Assembly (NCBI GenBank): GCA_934667505.1
Contig: CAKULY010000027.1
Coordinates: 1-24,605 of the forward strand
From: an uncultured Treponema sp.
Lineage (GTDB): Bacteria; Spirochaetota; Spirochaetia; Treponematales; Treponemataceae
Length of the DNA: 24,605 nucleotides
Direction of reading: 5' to 3'
Numbering within the stretch: the first letter of the stretch is position 1; each line of letters starts with the position of its first letter. A program made the translations under genes and the position numbers. This document shows, one piece after another, positions 22,631-24,605 of this stretch. The notes under the pieces were generated by a model. It was not told the DNA's origin. It did not search any database and saw only the letters and a list, made by a program, of their open reading frames with translations.

Positions 22631-24207
22631 TAGCTCTTTTTCCAAAAGCGGGCTTTATAGCCAAACTCGTTTGGAACTTTCATCGTAAGCAAATATGTGT
22701 GGTCAAAAGCGGACGCCGTTCTTACGCCAACAATTTCCGCATCGCAAAGAACATCTCCTTTTCGGCTTAAAGCTTTTCCTATAGTTCCTTTTTCTGGAAC
22801 AGGCAAAAATTCGTACGGAATCGTAATGCTCGTGAACCCCGGCTCAAAATCTTCATCCACAAGAAAAATCGCCTGACCTGAACAGCTTGCAACACACATT
22901 CCGCAGCCTGTACAACCGCAGTTTTGCGCAACCACCGGCAAGGCTGTAATGCACGAACCAATTTTTATACAATTTTTTCTGCACGCATCTTGGCATGGAT
23001 TGCAAGGAATATTCTGCGTACATTCAATTACCGGATGAATTCCTTTCTGGCGCGTAACACCCGGAAATCGTTCAATTTCATCATCCGCAACAAATCCTTT
23101 TGCAAGCAGATTTTTTGAAACCGGAATTCCCTCGTCTGTCTTTTCAATCAGTTTTCCACGGTTGCAAGGAGCAAACATTCCCTGGCGCAAACTGTCCAAA
23201 TCTTTTTCAAACAAGGATTCGTCTTTTTCCATCAAATTTTCTTCTGCAAATCCTGTCTTATAGGCAGCTCGCAAACCTGCCATTCTTCCTTTTATCATCG
23301 CAGAACTTGCTTCTTCAATTCCGCTTACATCTCCTGCCGCAAAAAGACAAGGAACAGAAGTTTCGCCATATTCATCAACAACCGGAACTTGCCCGCCTCG
23401 TTTTGGATTATCCTCCATTTTGCAGCCAGACATTTTTAAAAGCTGGCTCATTGGCGAAAGACCAACTGCAACACAAATTGTGTCAACATCAAAATGAATT
23501 TCCGTTCCCGGAATAATCTTAAAATGCTCGTCAACTTTGCCGATTGTTACGCCTTCAACTTTTTCAGTTCCTTCAACTTTTTTGATTGTATAACCCAAAA
23601 AAAACGGAACTCCGGTTCGGGCAACTTTTGCCGCGTGAACACCATAACCGCCGATTCTAGGAGAGGCATCAACAAGAGCAACAACCTTACAGCCAGCCTG
23701 AAGCAGCTGAAAACTTACAACAAGGCCAACATTTCCGCTTCCAAGCATAAGAATCTTTTTTCCAGGCTTTACGCCATGCAGATTCATCATTGTCTGAGCC
23801 GCTCCAGCTCCAATAACGCCCGGCAAAGTCCACCCTTCAAAAGGAACCATATTTTCTGCCGCTCCTGTGGCAATAATAACACTTGACCCTTTATAATGAT
23901 GAATCGCGCCATCATGATTTACAGTAACTTCCTTGTTTTCAAAAATACCGGTTACAGTTGCGTCCAGTTTTACCTTAACACCAAGTTCTTCCGCTTCTTT
24001 TAAAAGTTCCGTTCCAATGTTAAATCCGCGGATTTTTGCCTTATGTTCTTTTGAGCCAAAAAATTTATGAATCTGCTTAAAAAGCTGTCCGCCCGGCTTA
24101 TGGTTTTCATCAAAAATCATAACATTCATTCCGTGCTTAGCCGCTTCTATTCCTGCGCTAAGACCAGCAGGTCCTGCACCAATTACAATCAAATCATATC
24201 TTTCCAT
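22630..24207 (-). CDS. NAD(P)/FAD oxidoreductase subunit with double [4Fe-4S] domain
   Basis: This A-type subunit of the flavin dehydrogenase complex has 525 residues from ATG 24207 (behind AAGGCGG; longer starts would overlap the upstream gene). The FAD site is IVIGAGPAGLSAG (7-19) and the second dinucleotide site is MLGSGNVGLV (154-163). The flavin-closing strand is LFAAGDVSGI (288-297). Unlike the usual OoxA/HcnB form, a ferredoxin-like insert follows: C396, C402, C405, C409, C413, then C430, C432, C435, C438 and C442 (CGCTGCGMCVASC), enough for two [4Fe-4S] clusters. The tail (about 455-525) is a small beta domain. It should carry electrons from the catalytic flavin to NAD or a ferredoxin; direction is inferred. 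Confidence 0.9.
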   Translation of the reverse strand: MERYDLIVIGAGPAGLSAGIEAAKHGMNVMIFDENHKPGGQLFKQIHKFFGSKEHKAKIRGFNIGTELLKEAEELGVKVKLDATVTGIFENKEVTVNHDGAIHHYKGSSVIIATGAAENMVPFEGWTLPGVIGAGAAQTMMNLHGVKPGKKILMLGSGNVGLVVSFQLLQAGCKVVALVDASPRIGGYGVHAAKVARTGVPFFLGYTIKKVEGTEKVEGVTIGKVDEHFKIIPGTEIHFDVDTICVAVGLSPMSQLLKMSGCKMEDNPKRGGQVPVVDEYGETSVPCLFAAGDVSGIEEASSAMIKGRMAGLRAAYKTGFAEENLMEKDESLFEKDLDSLRQGMFAPCNRGKLIEKTDEGIPVSKNLLAKGFVADDEIERFPGVTRQKGIHPVIECTQNIPCNPCQDACRKNCIKIGSCITALPVVAQNCGCTGCGMCVASCSGQAIFLVDEDFEPGFTSITIPYEFLPVPEKGTIGKALSRKGDVLCDAEIVGVRTASAFDHTYLLTMKVPNEFGYKARFWKKS

Positions 24208-24220
24208 ATTTGTTTCCGCC

Positions 24221-24538
24221 TTACCAAGTTTTTTCAGCCGAACATCCATACTGAGTTTGAACTTTCATTCCGGCTTTTAAAGGAGTTATGCAAGTCCTAG
24301 TATTTGGAACGCCATCGACAACCATTACACAATCTGTGCAGCGCCCAATAGCGCAAAAAATTCCTCTTGGTTTATGCAATTTAGAAGTTTCCCTGTGCTT
24401 TAAAATTCCAGCCGCACGCAAGGCCATTGCAATCGGTTCGCCTTCGTATCCTTGCATCTCTTTTCCGTCAAATATAAAAGTTACGAGTTCCCCCTTTTGT
24501 GGAACTCCTAAAATAGGATGTTCTGCTATACGTTCCAT
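24221..24538 (-). CDS. [2Fe-2S] ferredoxin-like subunit (HcnA/LhpF type)
   Basis: This small subunit has 105 residues from ATG 24538, which follows GTGAGG; a longer ATG at 24601 adds 21 residues without family support. The Fer2_4 fold is seen in FIFDGKEMQGYEGEPIAMAL. The cluster ligands are C62, C67, C70 and C83 (GIFCAIGRCTDC ... TRTC). It is the first gene of the dehydrogenase operon and is followed by the A subunit after 13 bases. Homologues are the smallest subunit of hydrogen-cyanide synthase-like and D-hydroxyproline dehydrogenase complexes. The start of the operon lies near the right edge; its promoter is not clear. Confidence 0.9.
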   Translation of the reverse strand: MERIAEHPILGVPQKGELVTFIFDGKEMQGYEGEPIAMALRAAGILKHRETSKLHKPRGIFCAIGRCTDCVMVVDGVPNTRTCITPLKAGMKVQTQYGCSAEKTW

Positions 24539-24605
24539 GTTCAACCTCACTTTGCAACAATGTAAAACTAAAATTTTTATTTTTCTTGTAAAAATTCGCA
24601 TTGGA

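Overview
The window is AT-rich, and every gene I can support lies on the minus strand. Gene content (lipoproteins with loose lipoboxes, a split CarB, amino-acid catabolism, a YqhD-type alcohol dehydrogenase) and intergenic style suggest a host-associated spirochaete close to Treponema. That is an inference; no rRNA or other marker is present. Several genes are preceded by an in-frame TTG or GTG lying inside or next to the Shine-Dalgarno sequence, so I chose the downstream ATG in those cases.

Region A (about 1-7000) is a peptide-export island. In transcription order it holds a 345-residue double-glycine-leader protein with a Ser/Gly-rich middle and a predicted papain-like (CHAP/NlpC-like) C-terminal domain; a translationally coupled periplasmic protein that is a candidate immunity factor; a C39-peptidase ABC exporter; its HlyD-type adaptor; a 208-bp element with terminal inverted repeats; and a radical SAM/SPASM enzyme. 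It looks like a RiPP export and maturation locus whose cargo is a whole enzyme. A promoter with a perfect TTGACA and an A11 tract in its spacer precedes it. The island is bounded by a perfect 78-bp direct repeat of the hsdS 3' end.

Region B (7001-11543) is a type I restriction-modification locus: hsdM, an AlbA_2/ATPase/winged-helix protein, a broken Bro-N/DinD-like gene, and hsdS. No hsdR is visible.

Region C (11562-17262) holds a lipoprotein with a permuted papain-like signature; an unusual fusion of the C-terminal half of carbamoyl-phosphate synthase large subunit to a DapF-like domain that lacks the first catalytic cysteine; a YqhD/BDH-type alcohol dehydrogenase; and a cytidylate-kinase-like protein.

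Region D (17418-24538) is an amino-acid utilisation locus: a polar amino-acid ABC importer (binding lipoprotein, permease, ATPase), an AraC-family regulator, and a four-gene flavin/iron-sulfur dehydrogenase operon resembling D-hydroxyproline or opine oxidases. Import, regulation and oxidation of one amino or imino acid is the simplest reading. Terminator-like hairpins stand only about 25-40 nt upstream of the starts of the binding-protein gene, araC-like gene and carB-dapF gene, which suggests leader attenuation. A GC-rich structured element interrupts the dehydrogenase operon.

No stretch above about 300 bases lacks a gene or described element. I saw no tRNA, rRNA, CRISPR array or transposase.
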